Shown here one piece after another: positions 17,309 through 26,387 of a stretch of 64,000 nt of DNA. Source of the DNA: LH-M37 sp965602855 (GTDB lineage: Bacteria > Pseudomonadota > Gammaproteobacteria > SZUA-229); contig CBFCZV010000011.1 in the NCBI GenBank assembly GCA_965602855.1, forward strand, positions 8,560-72,559. The letters run 5' to 3'. How positions within the stretch are numbered: position 1 is the first letter of the stretch; each line of letters starts with the position of its first letter. Made by a program: the position numbers and the translations under genes. Below the pieces are notes generated by a model that was given only the letters and a program-made list of their open reading frames with translations, was not told the origin of the DNA and ran no database searches.

Positions 17309-18703
17309 CTACATTTTTTCCAGCTCGACCAGCTCTTCTTTAACATCCAGCTTGCCCAGCGCATCATAAAGCGCGGCTTGCAGCGCTTCTTCGATCACCG
17401 GATGGTAGAAAGGCATTTTTAGCAAATCCTGCACGCTCAAACCCTGCTGTATCGACCAGGCCAGTAGATGCCCCAGATTCTCTCCTTTCACACAGGCCAT
17501 AGCTGCACCCAGCAGGCGACCATCAGCTTTATTAGCATAGACGCGTAACACACCACGATTTTTAGCCATGATCAAGGCGCGACCCACTGGCCCAAACTGG
17601 ATTTCACCAATGGCAATATCGGCTTCGTTCAACTCATCGAGCTGGATGCCTACGGTTGCAATATTGGGTTCACAAAAAGTAATACCCAGTGGAGTTTTGC
17701 GCTTGAAAGCCGTAATTTCATCATGCACGGCGTTATAACCCGCCACTCGACCTTCATGCCCCGCTTCGTGCAACAGGGCACGGTCTGCATTGACATCACC
17801 GGCGATGAAAATAGAAGTATCACCCACCTGCATGGTGTGCGGGTCGTAAACAGGAATGCCGCGAGCATCGAGTTCTATCGATGTATTATCCAGCCCCAGT
17901 TGCTCAAGATTCGGTTTTCTGCCCAGACTGGCCAGTACTTTTTCAACCACCACTGACTTATCAACACAGGTCACTTTGACACCGTCATTGTGCGGCTCCA
18001 GCTCGGCAACAAATCCCAGCCATAACGGGAATTCCTTACCAATAGCATCGACCGCCAGATCACCAACAACCGAATCGGCCAGTTTGGCCACCGTCTCCAT
18101 CTGGTCCATACCGGTGACATCAACACCCAGACGACTGAGCGCCTGACCAATTTCCAGTCCAATCGAACCCAGACCAATCACTGCCATGGAGGCAGGCAGA
18201 TCTTCCAGCTCAAAAATCTCATCGGTGGTAATGATGTTTTCAGCGAAATTCTGCCATGCAGCGGGAACCACCGGCGTTGTACCCGTGGCTATGATGATTT
18301 TTTTGGCGCGGATTTCTTCACCATCAACCTCGAGTGTATCGTCCGATATGAATTTGGCATAGCTCTCTAACAAATGAGCTTCATCCAGATTGTCAGTAGC
18401 GCCCAGTGTCCGGTCAAGAAAGGTGTCGCGTAAATCCTGAACGTGTTCCATGGCCTCAGGCACATCAATCTTGAGTGATTCAGCACCTTCGATACCTTCA
18501 CGCTCAAATATTTTTCTACGATGAAAATCTTCAGCCACCTGTATCAATGCCTTGGAAGGCATACAGCCAACTCGTGCGCAGGTCGTACCCAGCTCACCGC
18601 CATCGATTAAAACGTAGTTATCAGTCTGCTTACGCACCTGTGAAAGCGCGAACAGGCCCGCACTACCGGCACCAATAATGGCAACATCAACTTCTCTGGG
18701 CAT
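17309..18703 (-). CDS. Dihydrolipoamide dehydrogenase-like flavoprotein disulfide reductase
   Basis: 464 aa. FAD-binding GAGSAGLFA at the N-terminus, redox disulfide in TTCARVGCMPSK, NAD-binding GLGSIGLEIG near residue 180, second FAD motif FIAGDVNADR, and the C-terminal HPVIEEAL with the catalytic His-Glu pair. This is the Lpd family. No pyruvate or oxoglutarate dehydrogenase genes are adjacent, so it may be a stand-alone paralogue. Confidence 0.85.
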   Translation of the reverse strand: MPREVDVAIIGAGSAGLFALSQVRKQTDNYVLIDGGELGTTCARVGCMPSKALIQVAEDFHRRKIFEREGIEGAESLKIDVPEAMEHVQDLRDTFLDRTLGATDNLDEAHLLESYAKFISDDTLEVDGEEIRAKKIIIATGTTPVVPAAWQNFAENIITTDEIFELEDLPASMAVIGLGSIGLEIGQALSRLGVDVTGMDQMETVAKLADSVVGDLAVDAIGKEFPLWLGFVAELEPHNDGVKVTCVDKSVVVEKVLASLGRKPNLEQLGLDNTSIELDARGIPVYDPHTMQVGDTSIFIAGDVNADRALLHEAGHEGRVAGYNAVHDEITAFKRKTPLGITFCEPNIATVGIQLDELNEADIAIGEIQFGPVGRALIMAKNRGVLRVYANKADGRLLGAAMACVKGENLGHLLAWSIQQGLSVQDLLKMPFYHPVIEEALQAALYDALGKLDVKEELVELEKM

Positions 18704-18807
18704 GACTCATTCCTCAATCTTTTTTCAAGGCTGGCACTATAACGGATTTACATATCCAATGACCAGAGTCAGCCATTCAGAATCACATATAATTAATAAT
18801 CAGGCAC

Positions 18808-18833
18808 AAAAAAGCCTGTAAAAACAGGCTTTT
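18808..18833. terminator. Bidirectional Rho-independent terminator
   Basis: AAAAGCCTGT-AAAA-ACAGGCTTTT, a 10-bp perfect stem with A/T runs on both sides. It lies between the Fur-like gene (ends at 18858, minus) and the flavoprotein gene (starts at 18703, minus), so it ends the former. Confidence 0.85.
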
Positions 18834-18857
18834 AGCACCCATGAACAGTTATGGATT

Positions 18858-19307
18858 TTATCTTTGTGCTACCTTGATAACCACATCGGTATCAACAATA
18901 CGAAGATCGTGCGGCAAATCGGGGATATTTGCTATCTGAATATCTTCGCTGCCTTCAACATCGCTCAATTCGCCGGTGTCCATATTATAAACATGATGAT
19001 GAGGGCTGCTGTTGGAGTCATAAAAGACTCGTTCACGATCAATCAACACTTCACGAACCAGACCTTTACGAGCAAACAGTCCCATAGTATTGTACACCGT
19101 GGCTCTTGAAACCTGAGAACCTATAGAGTTCACCTCATCCAGAATACGCTCGGCAGACAGGTGCTGTTGCTTCTGAAAAAGGTAATAAGCAATTTCAAGC
19201 CGCTGGCGAGTAGGCGTAATGCCATGCTCTCTCAGCAGAACCGAAACATCGTTTTTTTCCAGAGGAAAATGGTTGTTTTTGTCAGTCATTAGGCGATTAT
19301 AACTCAT
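18858..19307 (-). CDS. Fur-family transcriptional regulator, PerR/Irr-like
   Basis: About 149 aa from the ATG at 19307 (an ATG at 19289 and a TTG at 19331 are alternatives; none has a strong RBS). The winged-helix segment HGITPTRQRLEI...SRATVYNTMGLFARKGLV is typical. The dimerisation part keeps SSPHHHVYNMDTGEL, but the CXXC structural zinc pairs of classical Fur are absent, as in the Irr/PerR-type branch of proteobacteria. It may sense peroxide, heme or iron; targets unknown. A terminator follows at 18808. Confidence 0.82.
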   Translation of the reverse strand: MSYNRLMTDKNNHFPLEKNDVSVLLREHGITPTRQRLEIAYYLFQKQQHLSAERILDEVNSIGSQVSRATVYNTMGLFARKGLVREVLIDRERVFYDSNSSPHHHVYNMDTGELSDVEGSEDIQIANIPDLPHDLRIVDTDVVIKVAQR

Positions 19308-19350
19308 TTTTATGGATACTTTAGCCCCCAACAGGCTATGTTATTAAGAC

Positions 19351-19364
19351 TTGATCTAGATCAT
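19351..19364. promoter_or_regulatory. FNR/CRP-family-like box
   Basis: TTGATCTAGATCAT matches TTGAT-N4-ATCAA at 9 of 10 positions and contains a perfect 12-bp palindrome. It lies between the divergent Fur-like gene and the gene at 19510, about 45-60 bp from the former's start. A TATAATTA direct repeat follows at 19366-19385. Confidence 0.5.
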
Positions 19365-19509
19365 ATTATAATTACTGCTATAATTACCAAAAAAATAACT
19401 AAAACCTTCGGCAATCATGACTATAATCTGTAGCCCATAGGCTCTACCACGGGATATCACTTCATCCTGTACGGAAATAATAACAACTATTTGGATCTGG
19501 TTATAAGGC

Positions 19510-21045
19510 ATGTCATTCCTAACTCAATTCTGGTTACAACGCATGGCGACACTCGCCAATGCATCAAAGGTATTTTATTACGCTTTTTTATGGTTATTAG
19601 TGTTTATCGGCGTTATTTTTCTACTTATTTTCCCCATTACCGCGCTCCTGTCACTAGGCTGGCTGGGGTCGCTGATCTATCTTGAAAACCCCATGAGCTG
19701 GCAGAACAACGACTGGATACTCGCCGCCAGCCTGTTAGCCAGCACCGGCTATTGTGGCTGGGTAAGTTTCGGTATATACAAAATCAAACCCGAGCTACCC
19801 GCTGGCAAACCACTGGACACAAAACTCTTTCCTGTACTGGCTGACCGCATCAACGAACTGCACACCACCTATCAGTCACCTGAATTTCACCACATCAAAC
19901 TCACTACCCGCTTTCGTATAGAGCTGGTCAGAACACCCGTACACGGCTATCCCACTAATTTTACAAACACTCTGTTGATTGGACTACCTGTGATGACCTG
20001 CATGTCACCACTGCAATTCAAGCTGCTACTGGCACGACAAATTGGCCACCTTTCCAAAAAACATAGAAGCTTTTCCCGGCAACTGGTTCATCTAAGAAAT
20101 GTGTGGAATAGCTATGCACAGCACTATTCACTATCATGGCGACCTGAAACCTTCCTGTTACGGCTATTTTTTTCCTGGTACGCACCCTTTTTCTATACCA
20201 GCACCGTTGCTGCCATTCGCCTCGAAGCATTTGCTAAAGATCAACTATTAAGGGAAATCACCCCATCCTCTAATGCTGCCGAAGCAATGGCTGTTTTTGA
20301 AATAAAGAAACGCTACCTTAATACCAATTTCTGGCCCAAGCTCAATGATGCCGCCTACGCCTCGGCCAAACCACCTTATTTACCCTACACAGCTATGGCG
20401 ACCATCATGAACAAGGTGCTGGATCACGATGCAAATTATGCACAAAACTGTTATGAGGCCGCCATAAATCGTGAAGTCATTAATAGCTCAGAAGTGCCCA
20501 ACTTATTAAAACGATTAATAGCTATCGGCTATGAAGATTTCATCATGCCCGAACCCAATGACGACAAAGCAGCACATCATTTTCTTGGTGACCACCAGAA
20601 AGACCTGCTAAAACAAATGGACAACATCTGGTATTTGAAAAACAAAACCGTCTGGAGCAAGCGCTATAAACAGGGCGTTGAAGAGAGACGTCGTTTAAAA
20701 GTCTTACGCGAACAGGCAGCACAGGCATTACTTTCCAATGCCGAAGCCCGCGAATATCTACTACTCATCGATAAATACATTGATGCGAAAAAAGCACTGC
20801 CTCTATTCAAGGAAATTGTAAAAACCAATTCTATGGACGCCGATGTATGCTACGAGCTCGGGCGCTTACTTTTGGAAGCCGATGATGAAGGTGGCGTTAA
20901 TGCACTGAAAATCGCCATGGAAACCGATCCCAGTAAAACAGCCGACAGTTGCCAGCATATCGTCGCTTATATGGCTAAACACGGCCATGTGCAAGAAGCC
21001 CAGCAATATCGACGCCTTATTCTGGAACATCAGGCAACACATTGA
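19510..21045 (+). CDS. M48-peptidase-like membrane protein with degenerate zinc site
   Basis: 511 aa. Two membrane segments (about residues 20-55 and 70-90), then an M48-like domain in which the expected HEXXH reads ARQIGH (about residue 175); the first His and the Glu are gone, so it is unlikely to be a protease. The C-terminal ~100 residues (from REYLLLIDKYIDA) look TPR-like. It may be a scaffold or chaperone. It overlaps the next gene by 4 bp. Confidence 0.6.
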   Translation: MSFLTQFWLQRMATLANASKVFYYAFLWLLVFIGVIFLLIFPITALLSLGWLGSLIYLENPMSWQNNDWILAASLLASTGYCGWVSFGIYKIKPELPAGKPLDTKLFPVLADRINELHTTYQSPEFHHIKLTTRFRIELVRTPVHGYPTNFTNTLLIGLPVMTCMSPLQFKLLLARQIGHLSKKHRSFSRQLVHLRNVWNSYAQHYSLSWRPETFLLRLFFSWYAPFFYTSTVAAIRLEAFAKDQLLREITPSSNAAEAMAVFEIKKRYLNTNFWPKLNDAAYASAKPPYLPYTAMATIMNKVLDHDANYAQNCYEAAINREVINSSEVPNLLKRLIAIGYEDFIMPEPNDDKAAHHFLGDHQKDLLKQMDNIWYLKNKTVWSKRYKQGVEERRRLKVLREQAAQALLSNAEAREYLLLIDKYIDAKKALPLFKEIVKTNSMDADVCYELGRLLLEADDEGGVNALKIAMETDPSKTADSCQHIVAYMAKHGHVQEAQQYRRLILEHQATH

Positions 21046-21662
21046 ACGATCAATTTGGGGCAAACCATCTTCCCGTTTTCCCGCTCAATACTGTTATTTT
21101 CATCAACGGAACTCTGCAGCTACAGATCTTTGAACAGCGTTATCTGAATATGGTTAAAACCTGCATGCAGAACCAGCATGGTTTTGTGTCTGTACTCATT
21201 CGTGATGGCAGGGAAGTTGAAGACACACCCGATATTTACCCCGTCGGAACTTACGTTGAGATCATCGACTGGAATACGCTGGATAATAATTTACTCGGTA
21301 TTACCATTCAGGGGCGTCAGCGTGTTCAGATAAATAAAACTCATGTGCATGATGATAATTTAATTTCTGCTGAGATTGATTATCTTGATAATCTTAAAGC
21401 AGGCGATAATGACATCGTCGATGATGATTTACTAAGCCTGTTACAGACGCTACAAAAACATCCTTTTGTTGCTGCCAAGTACCCTGATATTAACGACAAT
21501 TACATTATTGATGTCGCTTACAAACTAGGCGAGCTACTGCCCGCATCCAACAGTGAAAAACAAAAGTTACTCGAAGCCGATCAAACAGACAGCCTGGTCG
21601 ATCAGCTAAAAACCATCGTTAATCATCTCGAAAACTTATCCGCAAACAATGATCTTTTATGA
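21042..21662 (+). CDS. LON substrate-binding domain protein
   Basis: 206 aa, a stand-alone Lon N-terminal domain without the ATPase or protease parts. It begins LPVFPLNTVIFINGTLQL and keeps IFEQRYLNMV. The start is TTG at 21042, forced because the domain begins a few residues later and no ATG fits. Such proteins are common in proteobacteria but their role is poorly defined. Coupled to the upstream M48-like gene. Confidence 0.85.
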   Translation: MNDQFGANHLPVFPLNTVIFINGTLQLQIFEQRYLNMVKTCMQNQHGFVSVLIRDGREVEDTPDIYPVGTYVEIIDWNTLDNNLLGITIQGRQRVQINKTHVHDDNLISAEIDYLDNLKAGDNDIVDDDLLSLLQTLQKHPFVAAKYPDINDNYIIDVAYKLGELLPASNSEKQKLLEADQTDSLVDQLKTIVNHLENLSANNDLL

Positions 21663-21751
21663 TCACGTTGATAATTAGGTATAATTACTGCTTTATTCTC
21701 GAATGGTAAAACGATGTCTTTAGACAAATTAAATAATAGAGGCGGTAACTA

Positions 21752-22519
21752 ATGGCCTGGTGGGGAAAATTACTCGGTGGCACATTGGGCTATATGCTCG
21801 GCGGTCCGTTGGGTGCAATGCTGGGCGTTGCACTGGGTGGCAATTTTGATAAAGGTCTGGGGCTTTCAGATCAATTCGCCTCGGGAGATCAGGAACGCGT
21901 ACAGGCAGCCTTCTTCTCAGCCACTTTTTCTGTCATGGGACACATCGCCAAGGCCGATGGAAAAGTTACACCCGATGAAGTTGCTTCTGCACGCAACATC
22001 ATGAATCAGATGCAGCTCACCAGCGAACAACTGGAGGCTGCAAAAAAATTATTTAACGAAGGCAAAAAAACGGACTTTCCACTCGACGCTATTCTTTTTC
22101 AGTTTAAAAAAGAATGTCACCGTCGTAGCAATTTGATACAGATGTTTCTTGAAATCCAGATCGCCATGGCCATGGCCGATGGACAGTTACACACCAATGA
22201 AAAAACACTGATCTATCATATTGGTCAGCAGCTGGGTTTTGCACAGGCTCAAATTGATCAACTGTTCCGCTTTGCTTCAGGTTCGGCACATACACAACAG
22301 GATAAAACTCATTCACTGAATGATGCTTATGCTATTCTAGGCGTCAAGTCATCAGACTCTGATGCTGACATTAAAAAGTCATACCGACGCTTAATGAGCC
22401 AGCATCACCCTGATAAATTAGTGGCCAAGGGACTGCCCGAAGAAATGGTGAAAGTTGCCACAGAAAAAACACAGGAAATTCATAAAGCCTACGACCTTAT
22501 AAAAGCCAGTAGAAAATAA
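21752..22519 (+). CDS. djlA: Co-chaperone DjlA
   Basis: 255 aa, a membrane-anchored DnaJ partner of DnaK. A Gly-rich N-terminal anchor (GGTLGYMLGGPLGAMLG) resembles the DjlA transmembrane dimerisation segment; a TerB-like domain follows (about 50-170); the C-terminal J domain holds HHPDK as the HPD motif. E. coli DjlA is 271 aa. Confidence 0.92.
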   Translation: MAWWGKLLGGTLGYMLGGPLGAMLGVALGGNFDKGLGLSDQFASGDQERVQAAFFSATFSVMGHIAKADGKVTPDEVASARNIMNQMQLTSEQLEAAKKLFNEGKKTDFPLDAILFQFKKECHRRSNLIQMFLEIQIAMAMADGQLHTNEKTLIYHIGQQLGFAQAQIDQLFRFASGSAHTQQDKTHSLNDAYAILGVKSSDSDADIKKSYRRLMSQHHPDKLVAKGLPEEMVKVATEKTQEIHKAYDLIKASRK

Positions 22520-22532
22520 GCAGGAAATAATT

Positions 22533-22856
22533 ATGTTAATTGAAGGCCCACTCAATATAAGCGTTGTTGATACCGACACGGGTGAACGTGAACTTCATCT
22601 GAAATTCTCAGCTGAATTTAAAGCACTTAAACTTAATCAACAGTGCGACTCTTTTCATGAATTCATTCACTATCTAAAAACTGAAATTGATATTCTGGAA
22701 GAATCTGATCCAAATCGTCACGGCATGTTAACTATTCAACAAATAGCTGAGCAAATGCTGCCTCATATCGAATCCAACGAAATCCCTCTAGAAGATGCCA
22801 TCATCGTCAACATTCAGGCCGACAGCCCTTTTGGCAGCATAGAAATTAAAAAATAA
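22533..22856 (+). CDS. Hypothetical acidic protein downstream of djlA
   Basis: 107 aa, soluble, no recognised motif. It starts 13 bp after djlA with an AGGAAA RBS, so it is co-transcribed. Acidic and Leu/Ile-rich; may be a partner or simply a passenger. Confidence 0.65.
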   Translation: MLIEGPLNISVVDTDTGERELHLKFSAEFKALKLNQQCDSFHEFIHYLKTEIDILEESDPNRHGMLTIQQIAEQMLPHIESNEIPLEDAIIVNIQADSPFGSIEIKK

Positions 22857-22907
22857 AAATATCAGCAAGTAATGCCGATGCAAAGGACATGCGTCGGTGA
22901 AAAATAT

Positions 22908-23312
22908 TTAACCGCGTGTCGAACCACTTATTTCCCAGGCGTACGCGCAGTCGAGTTCCGAAAGCACCGCAATAACACCCGTATCACCATCTTCCAGCAT
23001 TGTTCGAACAGGTGTACGTTTTTGGAAACGTCGATGTGGCATATTCATCCAGCGCGCACCCATTTTTAAATTTCTTGGATAAGAAGTACGCAATGCATCA
23101 ACAATACCCAACAAAGAAGCAATGCGAATATTGATTTGATCTGTTTCCGGAAATGGCGTGTTATCACGAAACTTTTGCAAATGACGAGTACGCTGCCCCT
23201 CGGGTAAACTCAGCACGGCGATAATCTGCTCTCCGGTCAAACCCCAGTCATCAACGGCTTCCATAATTTTAAGCGTTGCAGTTAAACGTTGAGACTCTGT
23301 TAATTCTTTCAT
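22908..23312 (-). CDS. ParS/Xre-MbcA-type (DUF2384-like) antitoxin-like protein
   Basis: 134 aa from the ATG at 23312, which has a clear RBS (TTAGGAG, 5-6 nt); a longer frame to 23351 is less likely. The N-terminal part is helical with LTGEQIIAVLSLPEGQR as a possible HTH; the C-terminal part, R-x-P-VRTMLEDGDTGVIAVLSELD, matches the toxin-binding domain of RES-Xre and MbcTA antitoxins. No RES-type toxin gene lies next to it; the neighbour is def. It may be an orphan regulator. Confidence 0.6.
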   Translation of the reverse strand: MKELTESQRLTATLKIMEAVDDWGLTGEQIIAVLSLPEGQRTRHLQKFRDNTPFPETDQINIRIASLLGIVDALRTSYPRNLKMGARWMNMPHRRFQKRTPVRTMLEDGDTGVIAVLSELDCAYAWEISGSTRG

Positions 23313-23372
23313 GTGTACTCCTAAAAGTATTGTATCATCAGATTTTACCACGATTCTAAATTAGGTAGCGAC

Positions 23373-23870
23373 ATGCCCGTACAAACCATATTACGCATGG
23401 GGAATCCCCTGTTACTGCAACGAGCAAAAGAAGTCACTGAATTTAATACCCCAGAGTTAAACCGGTTAATTCTTGATATGCAGGACACCATGCACGCAGA
23501 AGAAGGCGCAGGCCTTGCCGCTCCACAAATTGGAGTTAGTTTACGTGTGGTTATTTTTGGCGTCGATCACAACACGCGATACCCGGATGCGGAATCTGTT
23601 CCACAAACTATTTTAATTAATCCCGTGATTACAACTGTTGATGAAGTAATGGAAGATGGCTGGGAAGGTTGCTTGAGCTTGCCTGGGCTACGTGGCCTTG
23701 TTCCACGATATCGCCATATAAAATATTCTGGTTTTAATACACAAGGAGAGAGATTTGAAAAGGATGCTTCGGACTTTCACGCCCGTGTTGTCCAACATGA
23801 ATGTGATCACCTTGATGGATTTCTTTATCCACAACGCATGAAAGACCTTAAGCAATTTTCCTACATTTAA
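23373..23870 (+). CDS. def: Peptide deformylase
   Basis: 165 aa metalloenzyme that removes the N-formyl group from nascent proteins. The three motifs are complete: GAGLAAPQIG, EGCLSLPG (metal Cys) and QHECDHLDG (HEXXH). No fmt gene follows, so this may be an additional def copy rather than the one in a def-fmt operon. Confidence 0.95.
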   Translation: MPVQTILRMGNPLLLQRAKEVTEFNTPELNRLILDMQDTMHAEEGAGLAAPQIGVSLRVVIFGVDHNTRYPDAESVPQTILINPVITTVDEVMEDGWEGCLSLPGLRGLVPRYRHIKYSGFNTQGERFEKDASDFHARVVQHECDHLDGFLYPQRMKDLKQFSYI

Positions 23871-23990
23871 GAACTTCAGAAGTCTAATTAATATACTAAT
23901 TACGCGTCAGACAACAAGAAAATAACTACTCGCTTCAATTAATCTATTTTTTATAGCCCCTCTAAATTAATTACATTAATGATATTCAAA

Positions 23991-26387
23991 CTATCCATCA
24001 ACATCCCTCACCATCTCATCATGATAGTACTTGTACTTCGGCCGCGCCTCGATGCCATGGCATTTAACACAGAACGTATCTTTGGCGCCCCGGCGGCGTA
24101 AAAAACTATTAAGTACATTGCCTTCCTGATTCTCAAACTCTGTCCGTTCAATTACTTCTTCTTTCTTGTTCGAACCATGTTCAGGCTGCCAACGATGAGG
24201 ATTATGACAGGTCACACATGCAATACTGCCAAACTCTTCTATTTCATTTTTCGCATTCACCAGCGGCATGACTTTAGCATCAGATCGCAGTACAAGATCT
24301 TCAAAAGGATGGCTAAAGAGTTCAACTGTCCTCTTTTCAGCTACGCCTTTATCCTGGTGACAGTTCATGCAGATACGGTCTCGCTCAAGCGGTTTTTCCT
24401 TACCTTTTTCCTTATATTTTCTGCGCTCACCTGCATATAAAAAATCAGTTTGTTCATCACCTTTATGCAGGCTGTGGCAGGATCCGCAAACACCAGCCTG
24501 TTCAGGCTTCTGATCAAAATGATTTTCATGATTTTTGGCGGTGACACGTAGATCATGATCGGTATTAGCTACCTGCTCATATTCTTCATGACAGAAACTG
24601 CATAGTTTGCCATCACGGTTATCAAACTTAAGCAGGGCAGTGCCTTCTTTACCATTGTGTAGATCATGACAGGTCAGGCAGGTAATTTTTTTAATTTCTT
24701 CTTCACCAACCTTGACGGATTTTTCCAGCTCAATATTGACTGGATGTATACCTTTTTTGCGTGCATCTTTTTCATCTTTGGCGTGCTGGCGTTCGTGGCA
24801 GGCTGTGCACAGTTGTGCATCATCAATTTCTAGTGGTGTCAGTGCTTCATTGGCTGCACCGTGAATCTGGTGGCAGCTCTGGCAAATCATCTGTTTATCA
24901 CCACCCAGACTTAGGCCTTGTTCTAACAGTTTCTTTGGCATGCCTTTATGCAAATGTTCATCTACGGCGTAACCTTCTGTCTCACCTGCGGGCGGCTGTT
25001 TGAGATAAACCCCCACTGGATGATTAATACCTTTTAAGGGGAATTTTTTGTTTAGCGTACTGGCCAGTTTTGATTCATGACACTGCTGGCACAGGTCACC
25101 ATCCTTGTTCAATACTCGCAGCCATGGATTGGCGTGCTCGCTGTATAAAGTATCGGCTTCATCGATGTCTGCCGAATGTGGGGTATGGCAACTGCCGCAA
25201 CTGAGCTGTTTTTCTTTATTGTGGTTATCGCTCAATAAAGGAAATGCTTCGGGTATTTCATCCTCTCGTTTTTTGTCTTTCTGTGTTTTATCTTTTTCAC
25301 GCTGATGATGAATGTCGGGGTGCTGCTCACCATGGCCAATAGAACGACGTGAATCTAGAACCGCACCGTGGTGACAGCTATAACACATGCGCTCGCTGGC
25401 CACAGGTGGCACATCTTCATGGGAAATCTTTCCTGCTTTATATTCATCCGACCATTCCAGATGGCAGCTAATGCAGTTTTTTTGTGATGTCTCTAATGTT
25501 GCTTGCTGCGGTATTGTTGCCTGTATTTCTGAAAGCTGGAATACCTCAACCCGGTTTTCCAGTGCATCGACAACATAAAGCTTGTCCTGCTCGATGCTTA
25601 GTGCAACTGGTGCTGAAAACTTGATGGGATTCTTTTTTTCATCCATTAAAAACCCATCAAACTCACCATCATAAAAAACTGAAATCGTACCGCGATAAGC
25701 ATCACTCACCAGCATGTGCCGTTCTCTTAAGGCCAGTCCATTGGGGCGATACAGTTCGCCATCTGCCAGACCGAAGCGACCTGCCTGACCAAATCGTCGA
25801 CCTTGCTGATTAAATCCCTGTACCCTCGCATTGATGACATCGACTACCTGCAGATAGCCATCACGGTCATGCTTTATCTGAAATGGAAATAAAAATTCAG
25901 AAGCCAGCTCACCACGCTTGCCCCAGCACAGCAGTTCTTTGCCCGTACTGGCATCGATACGACAGACACGGTGGTTGCGTCGATCACTCCAGCTAATAAT
26001 ACCCTCGCTAATTGTCAGTGCCACCGGCTCTGCTGGCTTCTCACCAGACAGGGGCAAATGCTTGATCAGTCGCCCAGCCAAATCAAACATGCTGATGCGG
26101 TGATTGCCCGTATCAGCCAGATAAACTTTATCCTCACTGATAGCTATACCCATGGGTAAGTTCAATCCCGCAGACTGGCCAAAACTGAAAGACCATGTTG
26201 CATTTTCATCAAACACGACGACCCGATTATTAACACCATCTAAAACATAGGCATGGCCGTCTTTACTAATGGCCACGTCACTGGGCTGATCCAGGCCGCC
26301 TTCCAGCGTTGTAATATGATCTGCCTGCAGTGCTGCGTTTGCATTAACCGCAAACAAGGCGCATATCAGGAAAAAAACTGTTCTCAC
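23991..26387 (-). CDS. NHL-repeat beta-propeller dodecaheme cytochrome c
   Basis: 798 aa with a signal peptide (to about residue 19, ANAAL). Residues about 25-290 form NHL-type repeats (QPSDVAISKDGHAYVLD, LPMGIAISEDKVYLADTGNHRI, RPNGLALRERHMLVSDAYR), expected to fold as a six-bladed propeller. From residue 305 to the end there are 12 CXXCH motifs (CISCH, CYSCH, CGSCH, CQQCH, CQSCH, CTACH, CLTCH, CSFCH, CGSCH, CMNCH, CVTCH, CVKCH). Several are followed by PH or LH, as in NapC/NrfH-like and doubled-CXXCH proteins. Exported; whether periplasmic or surface-exposed cannot be told. Last gene of the operon; it overlaps the previous gene by 4 bp. Confidence 0.85.
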   Translation of the reverse strand: MRTVFFLICALFAVNANAALQADHITTLEGGLDQPSDVAISKDGHAYVLDGVNNRVVVFDENATWSFSFGQSAGLNLPMGIAISEDKVYLADTGNHRISMFDLAGRLIKHLPLSGEKPAEPVALTISEGIISWSDRRNHRVCRIDASTGKELLCWGKRGELASEFLFPFQIKHDRDGYLQVVDVINARVQGFNQQGRRFGQAGRFGLADGELYRPNGLALRERHMLVSDAYRGTISVFYDGEFDGFLMDEKKNPIKFSAPVALSIEQDKLYVVDALENRVEVFQLSEIQATIPQQATLETSQKNCISCHLEWSDEYKAGKISHEDVPPVASERMCYSCHHGAVLDSRRSIGHGEQHPDIHHQREKDKTQKDKKREDEIPEAFPLLSDNHNKEKQLSCGSCHTPHSADIDEADTLYSEHANPWLRVLNKDGDLCQQCHESKLASTLNKKFPLKGINHPVGVYLKQPPAGETEGYAVDEHLHKGMPKKLLEQGLSLGGDKQMICQSCHQIHGAANEALTPLEIDDAQLCTACHERQHAKDEKDARKKGIHPVNIELEKSVKVGEEEIKKITCLTCHDLHNGKEGTALLKFDNRDGKLCSFCHEEYEQVANTDHDLRVTAKNHENHFDQKPEQAGVCGSCHSLHKGDEQTDFLYAGERRKYKEKGKEKPLERDRICMNCHQDKGVAEKRTVELFSHPFEDLVLRSDAKVMPLVNAKNEIEEFGSIACVTCHNPHRWQPEHGSNKKEEVIERTEFENQEGNVLNSFLRRRGAKDTFCVKCHGIEARPKYKYYHDEMVRDVDG

